Of a DNA stretch of 64,000 nt, positions 51,128 through 59,227 are shown piece by piece. The first letter of the stretch is position 1. Each line of letters starts with the position of its first letter. Below the pieces are notes generated by a model. It saw nothing but the letters and a program-made list of their open reading frames with translations, did not search any database and was not told the origin of the DNA. This DNA is from Shimia haliotis (lineage in GTDB: Bacteria > Pseudomonadota > Alphaproteobacteria > Rhodobacterales > Rhodobacteraceae): positions 930,001 through 994,000 of the forward strand of contig NZ_FOSZ01000001.1 of the NCBI RefSeq assembly GCF_900114415.1, in the 5' to 3' direction. The translations under genes were made by a program, and so were the position numbers.

Positions 51128-52285
51128 TCAATTGTCGCTGTTGGCCCGCTCCGCTTCGATCTTGCGCCACTCCGCCACATTGGCGTTGTGCTCTGCCAAA
51201 GTCTCGGCAAAGGCATGTCCGCCCGTGCCATCGGCCACAAAGAAGATATAGGGCGTTTCATCCGGATTGGCCGCAGCCTCAAGGCTCGCTCGACCAGGGT
51301 TGGCAATTGGTGTCGGCGGCAATCCTTGGATCACATAGGTGTTCCAAGGCGTCGGCCCGCGCAGTTCGCTTTGGCGCAACCCACGGCCCAACACGCCCAC
51401 CCCTTTGGTGATGCCATAGATCACCGTCGGGTCGGTCTGAAGACGCATCCCGCGATCCAGACGGTTCGCAAACACGCTCGCCACCTGACGCCGCTCTTCC
51501 GGCACACCGGTCTCTTTCTCAATGATCGAGGCAAGGATCAACAACTCTTCCGGCGAGTTCAGCGGCACGTCGTCGGCCCGTGCCTCCCAAGCTGCATTCA
51601 GCAACACCGCCTGCGCGTCTTCCATCCGCGCAATCACGCTTTCGCGCGTGTCACCCACGCGCACTTCATAGCTGTCAGGCGCCAGCGCCCCTTCTTCGGG
51701 CTGGTCGATCTCGCCGCTGAGCAATTCAATGCCATTGAGCGCATCCATCACCTGCCAGCTAGTCACGCCCTCGGCGACCGCAATGCGATAGCGCGTGTCG
51801 GCCTGATCGCGCACCTTGGTGAAGGCCTCGGGCGTTTCATCTTCGGCTGGGTTGAACTCCGCCACTTCAATAAACCGCCCCGTCGCCGGATCAAGCTCAC
51901 GCACCTGCACCTGTTTGCGGGTCACACCCACGCGATACACCACTTCGGTGCCGCATGTGCTTGCGCCGCCACGGGTTACGATGTCGACAATCTGCTCCAT
52001 CGATGCCTTTTCTGGCACCAGAAAACTTCCCGCCTTCAGCTTGTCCGCTTTGTCAGAGTAATCAGCCCCCAACCGGAACAGGGTGCCATTGGCAATCGCC
52101 CCCTTGTCCTCAAGATCGGCCGAAACGCGGCTCATGTTCGAACCGGGTTGCACCCGCAAACACACAGCGTCCTCAAGCGGCCCTTCGGCGCGATAGGTGT
52201 TCTGACCCAGCAAAATGACCCCGCCCACAAGGAACAGGGCCACCACCAAAAACGTGACTGCGTTAGACGCGATATGGCGCCACAT
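51128..52285 (-). CDS. mltG: Endolytic murein transglycosylase
   Basis: The 385-residue protein has an N-terminal membrane anchor (about 7-27, SNAVTFLVVALFLVGGVILLG), a LysM-like region and the YceG/MltG catalytic domain. The catalytic Glu lies in LLILASIIEKETGVPEERRQVASVFANRLDRGMRLQTDPTVIYG, followed by SELRGPTPWNTYVIQGLPPTPIANPGRASLEAAANP. It cleaves nascent glycan strands and so sets their length. The start overlaps the fabF stop by 1 nt (TGATG), placing it in the acpP-fabF transcript. The pairing with fab genes is common in Alphaproteobacteria. Confidence 0.95.
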   Translation of the reverse strand: MWRHIASNAVTFLVVALFLVGGVILLGQNTYRAEGPLEDAVCLRVQPGSNMSRVSADLEDKGAIANGTLFRLGADYSDKADKLKAGSFLVPEKASMEQIVDIVTRGGASTCGTEVVYRVGVTRKQVQVRELDPATGRFIEVAEFNPAEDETPEAFTKVRDQADTRYRIAVAEGVTSWQVMDALNGIELLSGEIDQPEEGALAPDSYEVRVGDTRESVIARMEDAQAVLLNAAWEARADDVPLNSPEELLILASIIEKETGVPEERRQVASVFANRLDRGMRLQTDPTVIYGITKGVGVLGRGLRQSELRGPTPWNTYVIQGLPPTPIANPGRASLEAAANPDETPYIFFVADGTGGHAFAETLAEHNANVAEWRKIEAERANSDN

Positions 52286-53544
52286 CAGTCAACCTTTCCA
52301 AAGATCACCGACGCGTTGGTGCCGCCAAAGCCAAAGCTGTTGGACAGGGCGACATTGATTTCACGTTCGACTTTCTTGTTTGGTGCCAGATCAATAGCGG
52401 TCTCAACCGCCTGATTGTCCAAATTGATCGTAGGCGGAGCCACTTGATCACGGATCGCAAGGATCGAGAAGATCGCTTCAATCGCACCAGCCGCACCCAA
52501 CAGGTGGCCGGTCATCGATTTGGTCGAGGACATGGTCACTTTGCCGGCATGCTCGCCCATCATACGTTCTACCGCGCCCAGTTCGATGGTATCCGCCATC
52601 GTCGAGGTGCCGTGTGCGTTGATATAGTCGATGTCTTTCGGCTCAAGACCCGCCTTCTTCAGCGCCGCGCGCATAGAGCGTTCACCACCCTCGCCCGATT
52701 CCGCAGGTGCGGTGATGTGATAGGCATCGCCCGACAGGCCATAGCCCAGCACTTCTGCGTAAATCTTCGCACCGCGCGCCTTGGCATGCTCGTATTCTTC
52801 CAGAACCACGATGCCTGCGCCTTCGCCCATGACAAATCCGTCACGGTCCGCGTCATAGGGACGGCTCGCTTTCTTGGGATCATCAGCGTGCTGCGTCGAC
52901 AGCGCCTTACAGGCGTTGAAACCGGCAATACCGATCTCACAGATCGCCGCCTCGCCGCCACCAGCAACCATGACGTCCGCATCATCGCTGGCAATCAAAC
53001 GCGCCGCATCGCCAATCGCGTGCGCACCTGTGGAACAGGCAGTCACAACCGAGTGGTTCGGGCCTTTGAAGCCGTATTTGATGCTCACCTGACCCGAGAT
53101 CAGGTTGATCAGCGCGCCAGGAATAAAGAATGGCGACACACGACGCGGGCCTTTCTCGGCCATCATCAACGTGGTCTGTTCAATAGACTGAAGCCCGCCA
53201 ATCCCGGAGCCGATCATCACACCGGTGCGCTCCAACGAGTCCATGTCCTCGGGCATCCAACCGGAATCTTCCACAGCCATCTGCGAAGCAGCCATGCCGT
53301 AGAGGATGAAGTCATCCACTTTGCGGCGCTCTTTCGGAGCCATGAAATCATCAGGGTTGAAAGTCCCGTCAGTCCCGTCGCCATACGGCACTTCACAAGC
53401 GTATTTCGTAGTGACCCGCTCTGGATTAAAACGGGTGATAGTGCCCGCTCCGGACTGACCGTCCAGAATACGAGACCAGCTTTCTTCCACACCGGAAGCC
53501 AAAGGAGTGACGAGCCCAAGCCCGGTGACAACAACACGACGCAT
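52285..53544 (-). CDS. fabF: Beta-ketoacyl-ACP synthase II
   Basis: The 419-residue condensing enzyme elongates fatty acids with malonyl-ACP. The Cys-His-His triad is visible: NHSVVTACSTGAHAIGDAARLI (Cys), YINAHGTSTMADTIELGAVERM (His), and SSTKSMTGHLLGAAGAIEAIFSILAI (His). The N-terminal MRRVVVTGLGLVTPLASGVEESW is typical of FabF. It lies between acpP and mltG. Upstream, an intrinsic terminator follows acpP, so fabF may depend on read-through or its own promoter. Confidence 0.97.
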   Translation of the reverse strand: MRRVVVTGLGLVTPLASGVEESWSRILDGQSGAGTITRFNPERVTTKYACEVPYGDGTDGTFNPDDFMAPKERRKVDDFILYGMAASQMAVEDSGWMPEDMDSLERTGVMIGSGIGGLQSIEQTTLMMAEKGPRRVSPFFIPGALINLISGQVSIKYGFKGPNHSVVTACSTGAHAIGDAARLIASDDADVMVAGGGEAAICEIGIAGFNACKALSTQHADDPKKASRPYDADRDGFVMGEGAGIVVLEEYEHAKARGAKIYAEVLGYGLSGDAYHITAPAESGEGGERSMRAALKKAGLEPKDIDYINAHGTSTMADTIELGAVERMMGEHAGKVTMSSTKSMTGHLLGAAGAIEAIFSILAIRDQVAPPTINLDNQAVETAIDLAPNKKVEREINVALSNSFGFGGTNASVIFGKVD

Positions 53545-53654
53545 TTTCTATGCCCTTCCTCAGAAGTCTTTTCCTGCTCTTAGCGCGTATCCGCCATCAT
53601 GAGCAATAGTTTGGGCGGCGAAAGCTGCCCCATCTCGCGCCCAAAAGGCACCAA

Positions 53655-53693
53655 AAGAAAACGCCCGCTGCGTCTGTTGCGCAACGGGCGTTT
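53655..53693 (-). terminator. Intrinsic terminator after acpP
   Basis: AAACGCCCG (53659-53667) pairs with CGGGCGTTT (53685-53693), with an inner stem in the loop. The A-rich flank gives a U-rich minus-strand tail. It limits read-through from the highly expressed acpP into fabF. Confidence 0.75.
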
Positions 53694-53741
53694 CTATCTA
53701 CGCTCCGACGCGGCCCCTTGGGGCTGCTCCGGATACCGAGC

Positions 53742-53975
53742 TTAGGAAGCTTCGGTGATGAACTTCACGGCGTCGCCGAAAGTCTGGATGGTTTCGGCTG
53801 CGTCGTCCGGGATCTCGATGCCGAACTCTTCTTCGAAGGCCATAACCAGTTCCACGGTGTCCAGGCTGTCTGCGCCCAGATCGTCGATGAAGGAAGCTGC
53901 TTCAACAACTTTGTCTTCTTCCACACCCAGGTGCTCTACAACGATCTTTTTTACGCGGTCTGCGACGTCGCTCAT
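53742..53975 (-). CDS. acpP: Acyl carrier protein
   Basis: The 77-residue acidic protein carries fatty-acyl chains on a phosphopantetheine arm attached to the Ser of [30 protein letters not shown]. The sequence [22 protein letters not shown] opens the four-helix bundle. Length and composition are as expected. It is followed by a terminator and preceded by a 229-bp region with a candidate promoter and a 12-bp palindrome. Confidence 0.98.
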   Translation of the reverse strand: MSDVADRVKKIVVEHLGVEEDKVVEAASFIDDLGADSLDTVELVMAFEEEFGIEIPDDAAETIQTFGDAVKFITEAS

Positions 53976-54074
53976 GTCAATTCCTCATTCGTATGGGCAC
54001 TAGGCCCGAGTTGCTCCCCTACCGGTCGGCAGGAATGGTATATGCCCCGAATTCGTAGGGCGGTTTTGGTCCGG

Positions 54075-54086
54075 CTTACCGGTAAG
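54075..54086. promoter_or_regulatory. 12-bp perfect palindrome CTTACCGGTAAG in the acpP leader
   Basis: It lies 100-111 bp upstream of the acpP start on the minus strand, downstream of the candidate promoter. It could be an operator for a fatty-acid regulator. A further ACCGGT is found about 30 bp nearer the gene. Confidence 0.35.
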
Positions 54087-54127
54087 TCTCCAAGCGCCGC
54101 AAAGGCTCCCGGAGAAATTCTGTGCCG

Positions 54128-54155
54128 CCTATAGCACATCCGCCTTTCGACGCAA
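54128..54155 (-). promoter_or_regulatory. Candidate acpP promoter
   Basis: Minus strand TTGCGT (54155-54150), 16 bp, TATAGG (54133-54128). It would give a leader of about 145 nt. Confidence 0.35.
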
Positions 54156-54175
54156 ACGCTTTCCCCGACGACAGC

Positions 54176-54199
54176 GGCGGCCCCGTTTCTGAGGCCGCC
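54176..54199 (-). terminator. Hairpin after fabG
   Basis: GGCGGCC (54176-54182) pairs with GGCCGCC (54193-54199) directly after the fabG stop (minus strand). No U-run is seen, so termination may be incomplete. Confidence 0.4.
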
Positions 54200-54204
54200 T
54201 GCGC

Positions 54205-54942
54205 TTACAACATGGCCATGCCGCCGTTCACATGCAAGGTGGAACCTGTGACATAACCGGCTTCGTTGCTGGCGAGATACAGAACCGCCGCTGCAATTTC
54301 GTCAGCAGACCCCATGCGATTGGCAGGAATTTGCGTGTTGATCTTGTCTTTCTGATCATCCGTCAGCTTGTCAGTCATCGCGGTTGCAATGAACCCTGGC
54401 GCAATCGCGTTTGCGGTGATTCCCCGGCTTGCGACCTCATAAGCAATGGATTTGGTCATCCCAACCATGCCCGCCTTAGAGGCCGCATAGTTCACCTGGC
54501 CGGGGTTGCCCGTCGCGCCCACGATCGAGCTGATGTTGATGATCCGACCCCAGCGGGATTTCATCATCGGACGCATCACACCGCGGCACAAGCGCATGGC
54601 GCTGGTCAGGTTCACGTCAATCACGCTCTGCCACTCTTCGTCGCTCATGCGCATGAAAATCTGGTCACGGGTGATGCCCGCATTGTTTACCAGAATGTCG
54701 ACGCTGCCCATGGCCTCAATCGCCTGTTTCGGAAGCGCATCCACAGCCGCCCCGTCACCAAGGTTGCACGGCAACACATGCGCGCGCTCGCCAAGTTCCG
54801 CAGCCAAAGCTTCAAGCGGCTCCACACGGGTGCCAGACAGACCAACGGTTGCCCCCGCAGCGTGCAGCGCCTTGGCAATTGCGCCACCAATGCCGCCCGA
54901 TGCGCCTGTCACCAGCGCTGTTTTTCCAGTCAGATCAAACAT
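54205..54942 (-). CDS. fabG: 3-oxoacyl-ACP reductase
   Basis: The 245-residue short-chain dehydrogenase reduces 3-oxoacyl-ACP with NADPH. Motifs are TALVTGASGGIGGAIAKAL (cofactor), ILVNNAGITRDQIFMRMSDEEW, the Ser in IINISSIVGATGNPGQVNYAASKAGMVGMTKSIAYE with Tyr-x3-Lys, and VAPGFI-type AIAPGFIATAMTDKL. It lies between fabD and acpP. Start at 54942 follows AGGGACATAGAA, 17 bp after the fabD stop. Confidence 0.97.
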   Translation of the reverse strand: MFDLTGKTALVTGASGGIGGAIAKALHAAGATVGLSGTRVEPLEALAAELGERAHVLPCNLGDGAAVDALPKQAIEAMGSVDILVNNAGITRDQIFMRMSDEEWQSVIDVNLTSAMRLCRGVMRPMMKSRWGRIINISSIVGATGNPGQVNYAASKAGMVGMTKSIAYEVASRGITANAIAPGFIATAMTDKLTDDQKDKINTQIPANRMGSADEIAAAVLYLASNEAGYVTGSTLHVNGGMAML

Positions 54943-54959
54943 TTCTATGTCCCTATTGC

Positions 54960-55901
54960 TTAAGCGTTCAGCGCTTCTACAGCGGCTTTCACATCATCAG
55001 GCGTGCCCACGGCGCGCACCCCATTGGCGCGGTCAATCTTACGGATCATGCCCGAAAGCGCCTTGCCCGCCCCGATTTCCCAGAACTCGGTCACGCCCTC
55101 GGCAGCCATCGTCACCACCGATTCGCGCCAACGCACAGAGCCCGTCACCTGTTCCACCAGTAGCTTTTGGATCTCCGCCGGATCACTCACTGCCGCCGCG
55201 CGTACATTGGCAATCACCGGCACCGCCGGCGCCTTGATCTCCACGCCAGCCAAGGCCTCAGCCATTACGTCCGCCGCAGGCTGCATCAATGCACAGTGAA
55301 ACGGAGCGCTCACTGGCAGCATAACCGCGCGACGCGCGCCTTTTTCTTTGGCGATCTCGGCAGCACGTTCCACTGCTGCCTTGGCACCGGAAACCACAAC
55401 CTGTGTTGGATCGTTGTCATTGGCCGCCTGACAGACGTCGCCTTGCGCGGCCGCCTCGGCCACCTCTTGCACGGCTGCGAAATCCAGCCCCAGAATGGCC
55501 GCCATCGCGCCTTCGCCCACGGGCACCGCAGCCTGCATCGCTTCGCCACGGGTCCGCAACAGACGCGCCGTATCACCAATGCTCAGCGCCCCAGCCGCTG
55601 CCAGTGCTGAATATTCACCAAGTGAATGTCCCGCCACACAGGACGCGGCCGCAATGGTCACACCCTCAGTCTCAAGCGCCTTCATCGCCGCTAGCGAGGT
55701 CGCCATCAACGCCGGCTGTGCATTCTGCGTCAGGGTCAGAACGTCCTGCTCCCCTTCCCAGATCAGCGCGCTCAGGCTTTCTCCCAGTGCTTCATCCACC
55801 TCGTCAAACACGGCTTTCGCCTGCGGGTATGCTTGGGCAAGCGCCTGCCCCATACCGATGGTCTGAGCACCCTGTCCCGGAAATACAAATGCGCGGCTCA
55901 T
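54960..55901 (-). CDS. fabD: Malonyl-CoA:ACP transacylase
   Basis: The 313-residue enzyme loads malonyl groups on ACP. Motifs are SRAFVFPGQGAQTIGMGQAL, LTQNAQPALMATSLAA, the nucleophile Ser in SCVAGHSLGEYSALAAAGALS, and the His of LPVSAPFHCALMQPA. GAGGAGG precedes ATG 55901; the 15 codons of open frame upstream are not conserved. It starts the minus-strand block fabD-fabG-acpP-fabF-mltG-GTA-cysE. Confidence 0.97.
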   Translation of the reverse strand: MSRAFVFPGQGAQTIGMGQALAQAYPQAKAVFDEVDEALGESLSALIWEGEQDVLTLTQNAQPALMATSLAAMKALETEGVTIAAASCVAGHSLGEYSALAAAGALSIGDTARLLRTRGEAMQAAVPVGEGAMAAILGLDFAAVQEVAEAAAQGDVCQAANDNDPTQVVVSGAKAAVERAAEIAKEKGARRAVMLPVSAPFHCALMQPAADVMAEALAGVEIKAPAVPVIANVRAAAVSDPAEIQKLLVEQVTGSVRWRESVVTMAAEGVTEFWEIGAGKALSGMIRKIDRANGVRAVGTPDDVKAAVEALNA

Positions 55902-56021
55902 TCGCGGCCTCCTCACGTTTTCTTTGGTGCGGGAATACCGCGCCACATGGCTTGGCGCAACGGGATTGCGCGAAATCCGCCAGCCGAAGCGCAGATAGCT
56001 GCCCTAACGGCACCCCCAATC

Positions 56022-56051
56022 AAAAACGGCGCGAGTCACCTCACGCCGTTT
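56022..56051 (-). terminator. Intrinsic terminator after the 164-residue membrane protein gene
   Basis: AAACGGCG (56024-56031) pairs with CGCCGTTT (56044-56051), and the A-run at 56022-56026 gives a U-run on the minus strand. Confidence 0.75.
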
Positions 56052-56074
56052 CGATACCTTGATGATCGCCCCTC

Positions 56075-56569
56075 TCAGCAGGGAAAAATTGCCTGACTGC
56101 GCAGTTGCGCCACTGCATCAAGCCGCGCGTGTTCGCCATCAAGCTGCAAGCTTACCAGCGTTTTGCCGCAATCGCCGCTCACCTCAAGCATTCGGTCGCT
56201 GATGTCCACGCGTGCGATGTCTTCATAATTGATCGTTTGAATGACATGCATCCGCTCGCGCGGCAGGCTTTCCAAAACCAAAAGCTGACGGTTACGCGCG
56301 TCAAAATGCAACTCTTTGCGCGGCTTCTCAGTGGCGATCTGTGTCATGCCCACGCCCGCAGTCACCATCAGGATCGACAGACCCATTTTTGCCAGCAACA
56401 CATAAGGTGTCATATCCAGCCCCGGCACCAGCCAGAGACCCACGCCGGCCCAAATAAAGGTGAAACCAAAAAACACCGAGGCCGCCCGCACACCAAAAGG
56501 ATGCGACTTGCCTTCGACTGTTGCCACCCGGGACCGGGCCTCTTCCATAAAGGTTGATAGAGCTATCAT
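56075..56569 (-). CDS. Hypothetical membrane protein
   Basis: I do not recognise the family. The 164-residue product has two hydrophobic helices, about 30-50 (AASVFFGFTFIWAGVGLWLV) and 57-78 (YVLLAKMGLSILMVTAGVGM). A C-terminal beta-rich domain of about 80 residues follows (LHFDARNRQLLVLESLPRER, then ARVDISDRMLEVSGDCG), resembling small PH-like domains. ATG 56569 has GGGAG 9 bp upstream; ATG 56590 is the alternative. It is divergent from the rpsF operon, with about 285 bp between starts, and has its own terminator. Confidence 0.7.
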   Translation of the reverse strand: MIALSTFMEEARSRVATVEGKSHPFGVRAASVFFGFTFIWAGVGLWLVPGLDMTPYVLLAKMGLSILMVTAGVGMTQIATEKPRKELHFDARNRQLLVLESLPRERMHVIQTINYEDIARVDISDRMLEVSGDCGKTLVSLQLDGEHARLDAVAQLRSQAIFPC

Positions 56570-56718
56570 TTTTTTGAACTCCCGCTTCATCAGGGATACC
56601 GCTTTCGTGTTAACCTCTTCCCAAAATCGGGCGAGATTGGGGCACATTCGCGAAATCACAGTGCCGGACCGCTTTTGCCAGCCACTCCGTAGCCCTGCAA
56701 AACAAGGCAGGTTCGGGG

Positions 56719-56746
56719 TTGCGCCGCGCCCAAAATCCGCTATATG
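56719..56746 (+). promoter_or_regulatory. Candidate promoter of the rpsF operon
   Basis: TTGCGC (56719-56724), 16 bp, TATATG (56741-56746), about 108 bp before the rpsF ATG. The leader in between holds no motif I recognise. Confidence 0.4.
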
Positions 56747-56854
56747 ACGGCTTCCTTCGCAAATATCTGAACCGCGCAGTCTCTCGTGGGTGGGGTGCGA
56801 AGGGCTTGTTTGCCCCGCTCTTTGAAATGCGCCTCTAAAATGAATGGAGAGCAC

Positions 56855-57211
56855 ATGCCGCTGTATGAGCATGTTTTCATCTCGCGCCAGGACCTGTCCA
56901 ACGCGCAAGCAGAGAGCCTCGTCGAACATTTTGGCACCGTCCTCGCAGACAATGGCGGCAACGTCGTTGAATCCGAGTACTGGGGCGTCAAGACGATGGC
57001 CTACAAGATCAACAAAAACCGCAAGGGCCACTACGCCTTCCTGAAAACCGACGCACCTGCTTCGGCCGTTCAGGAAATGGAACGCCTGATGCGCCTGCAT
57101 GACGACGTAATGCGCGTTCTGACCATCAAGGTCGATGAGCACGCAGAAGGCCCGTCTGTTCAAATGCAGAAACGTGACGAACGCGACAACCGTCGCGAGC
57201 GCCGCTCCTGA
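56855..57211 (+). CDS. rpsF: 30S ribosomal protein bS6
   Basis: The 118-residue protein of the small subunit binds next to bS18. It contains PLYEHVFISRQDLSNAQAESLVEHFGTVLADNGGNVVESEYWGVKTMAYKINKNRKGHYAFL and a charged C-terminal tail (MQKRDERDNRRERRS). ATG 56855 follows GGAGAG; the open frame upstream is leader. It is first in the rpsF-rpsR-rplI operon, the usual order. Confidence 0.98.
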   Translation: MPLYEHVFISRQDLSNAQAESLVEHFGTVLADNGGNVVESEYWGVKTMAYKINKNRKGHYAFLKTDAPASAVQEMERLMRLHDDVMRVLTIKVDEHAEGPSVQMQKRDERDNRRERRS

Positions 57212-57236
57212 TCGCTTGAAGAAAGGACACTAAGTC

Positions 57237-57464
57237 ATGGCTGCAAAACCGTTTTTCCGCCGTCGTAAGGTTTGCCCCTTCTCGGGCGACAACGCGCCGA
57301 AGATCGACTACAAAGACACCAAACTGCTGCAACGCTACATCTCTGAGCGTGGCAAGATCGTGCCTTCGCGCATCACCGCAGTTTCGGCAAAGAAACAGCG
57401 TGAACTGGCCCGTGCTATCAAGCGCGCCCGCTTCCTCGCCCTGCTGCCCTACGCAGTGAAGTAA
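57237..57464 (+). CDS. rpsR: 30S ribosomal protein bS18
   Basis: The 75-residue basic protein has [67 protein letters not shown], an unmistakable bS18 sequence. It forms a heterodimer with bS6 in the platform of the small subunit. AAAGGA precedes the start. It is 25 bp after rpsF and 13 bp before rplI. Confidence 0.98.
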
Positions 57465-57477
57465 GGAGACCTGACAG

Positions 57478-58104
57478 ATGCAAGTTATCCTTCTCGAACG
57501 TGTTGCCAAGCTTGGCCAGATGGGCGACGTCGTTGACGTTAAGTCCGGCTACGCTCGCAACTTCCTGCTGCCCCAAGGCAAAGCGCTGACCGCATCTGCG
57601 GCCAACGTTGCTTCCTTCGAAGCCCAGAAAGCGCAGCTCGAAGCGCACAACCTGGAAACCAAGAAAGAAGCCGAAGCTCTGGCAACGAAACTCGATGGCG
57701 AACAGTTCATCGTGATTCGCTCCGCCTCCGACGCTGGTGCCCTCTACGGCTCCGTCACCCCGCGTGACGCAGCTGATGCGGCAACTGAAGCAGGTTTCAC
57801 CGTGGACAAGAAACAGGTTGTTCTGGCCAAGCCGATCAAAGACCTGGGTCTGCACGCCGTTCACGTCCTGCTGCACCCCGAAGTGGATGTCACCATCCAC
57901 CTCAACGTTGCCCGCTCCGAAGAAGAAGCCGAGCTGCAAGCCTCCGGCAAATCTATTCAGGAACTGGCCGCAGAAGCAGAAGCAGAAGCAGAATTCGAAA
58001 TCGCAGAACTGTTTGACGACATCGGCGCAGCCGCGTCTGACGACGACGATCTGGTCGAAGACGCTCCTGCTGAAGACGACGCTCAGCCTGAAGAAGAGAA
58101 GTAA
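57478..58104 (+). CDS. rplI: 50S ribosomal protein bL9
   Basis: The 208-residue protein has the N-terminal rRNA-binding domain ([37 protein letters not shown]), the connecting helix ([26 protein letters not shown]) and the C-terminal domain ([31 protein letters not shown]). About 50 further residues form a very acidic tail ([21 protein letters not shown] and on). Typical bL9 is about 150 residues, and such acidic extensions occur in Alphaproteobacteria. An intrinsic terminator closes the operon. Confidence 0.97.
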   Translation: MQVILLERVAKLGQMGDVVDVKSGYARNFLLPQGKALTASAANVASFEAQKAQLEAHNLETKKEAEALATKLDGEQFIVIRSASDAGALYGSVTPRDAADAATEAGFTVDKKQVVLAKPIKDLGLHAVHVLLHPEVDVTIHLNVARSEEEAELQASGKSIQELAAEAEAEAEFEIAELFDDIGAAASDDDDLVEDAPAEDDAQPEEEK

Positions 58105-58127
58105 TTCTCCTCTCAGCGAAAAATCGC

Positions 58128-58165
58128 AGGCCGCGCCCCTCATTGGGACGCGGCCTTTCTTTTTG
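58128..58165 (+). terminator. Intrinsic terminator after rplI
   Basis: AGGCCGCG (58128-58135) pairs with CGCGGCCT (58149-58156), followed by TTCTTTTTG. Confidence 0.85.
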
Positions 58166-58214
58166 TGCAAACTCCGCCAAACTGGTCATCCACATTCCTA
58201 ACCAAGGAAATGCC

Positions 58215-58682
58215 ATGACCGCCGCCCTGTCCCGCCGCGCCTTCCTTGCCTTTCTGGCCGCCCTGCCCGTCGCAGGCTGCGCAACACCCGAGCCTGAAGG
58301 ATACAACCCGCCGCTCTTCCCCAATGAAACGCCGGAACTGCGGGTCTTAATCAACACATGGTCCGATCACTACGGTGTGCCGCGCGATCTCGTGCATCGC
58401 GTGATCATCCGCGAAAGCACCCACAACCCGCGCGCAACAAACGGGCCCAACATCGGTCTGATGCAAATTCAACTGCCCACCGCCCGTGGCATGGGCTATC
58501 AGGGCGACCGATCCGGCCTTCTGGATGCAGAAACCAATCTGACATACGCGGTCAAATACCTCCGCGGCGCGCTTTTGGTCGCTGGCGGTGACTATGATCG
58601 TGCGGTGTTTCTTTATGCAAAAGGGTACTACCCCGAGGCCAAAAAAGCTGGCCTCCTCAAAGAAACCGGCCTCGCCCCCTAG
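58215..58682 (+). CDS. Lytic transglycosylase-like lipoprotein
   Basis: The 155-residue protein has a lipoprotein signal ending in the lipobox LPVAGC (Cys at about residue 22). A short SLT-type lysozyme-like domain follows: LINTWSDHYGVPRDLVHRVIIRESTHNPRATNGPNIGLMQIQLPTARGMGY, with the catalytic Glu in RESTHNPRA. The remainder, GLLDAETNLTYAVKYLRGALLVAGGDYDRAVFLYAKGYYP, fits the family. It probably cleaves peptidoglycan in the periplasm. The start at 58215 has AAGGAAATG upstream. It is compact but complete for a single-domain enzyme. Confidence 0.87.
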   Translation: MTAALSRRAFLAFLAALPVAGCATPEPEGYNPPLFPNETPELRVLINTWSDHYGVPRDLVHRVIIRESTHNPRATNGPNIGLMQIQLPTARGMGYQGDRSGLLDAETNLTYAVKYLRGALLVAGGDYDRAVFLYAKGYYPEAKKAGLLKETGLAP

Positions 58683-58771
58683 CTGCAAAGCCGGCACCGC
58701 GCTTGAGGCAAAGCCGCCTGTGGCCTAGTCTGGCTTTAATTTGCAATTACGGAACCGATACGGAGCACCCG

Positions 58772-59227
58772 ATGGCCACTCCCAGCGACACTGCCATGCA
58801 CCCGATGGCCCCCCATTTCATCCCTACATGGATGCCAAATGCCGACGGCTCTGATCCTTTTCTGGTGGCGATGGCGGTCTTTGTCGTCTTGCTCGTGCTA
58901 TTGGCTGGCGTTTCCTATCTCCGGCTACACGCCCTGCCCGAACAAATGGCACACGGGGTGGGCAGCACTCAAATTCAGATCATCTCGATCCTCGCGCTCC
59001 TCGCGCTTTTCACCCACAACAATGCTTTCTGGATTCTTGCGCTTCTGCTGGCGGCCGTCAATCTGCCTGACTTCCTGACGCCGCTGCAACGTATTTCAAA
59101 CGCGCTGGACCGGGCCACAGGTGCAACCGAACCACCCTTCGAGATGCAGACCACCCGCCCTCATCATCATGACACCCCTCCCGAACCCACGGCCCCCGAA
59201 GCAGCCGACGAGGAGGCAGAAAAATGA
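58772..59227 (+). CDS. Hypothetical inner-membrane protein paired with HlyD protein
   Basis: The 151-residue protein has two hydrophobic stretches, about 28-50 (PFLVAMAVFVVLLVLLAGVSYL) and 65-100 (IQIISILALLALFTHNNAFWILALLLAAV). They are separated by the short loop RLHALPEQMAHGVGST. The C-terminal 40 residues are polar, with HHHDTPPEPTAPEAADEEAEK. The stop overlaps the start of the HlyD-like gene by 4 nt (ATGA). This layout resembles the E. coli YiaW/YiaV and YibI/YibH pairs of a small DUF3302 membrane protein and an HlyD-like protein. The sequence similarity is limited, so I call it an analogue by context. Confidence 0.68.
   Translation: MATPSDTAMHPMAPHFIPTWMPNADGSDPFLVAMAVFVVLLVLLAGVSYLRLHALPEQMAHGVGSTQIQIISILALLALFTHNNAFWILALLLAAVNLPDFLTPLQRISNALDRATGATEPPFEMQTTRPHHHDTPPEPTAPEAADEEAEK

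Noticed and set aside
50945-52414. A 489-codon plus-strand frame across mltG and the fabF end
   Set aside because: It spans two well-supported minus-strand genes and the terminator before g1, and shows no domain.
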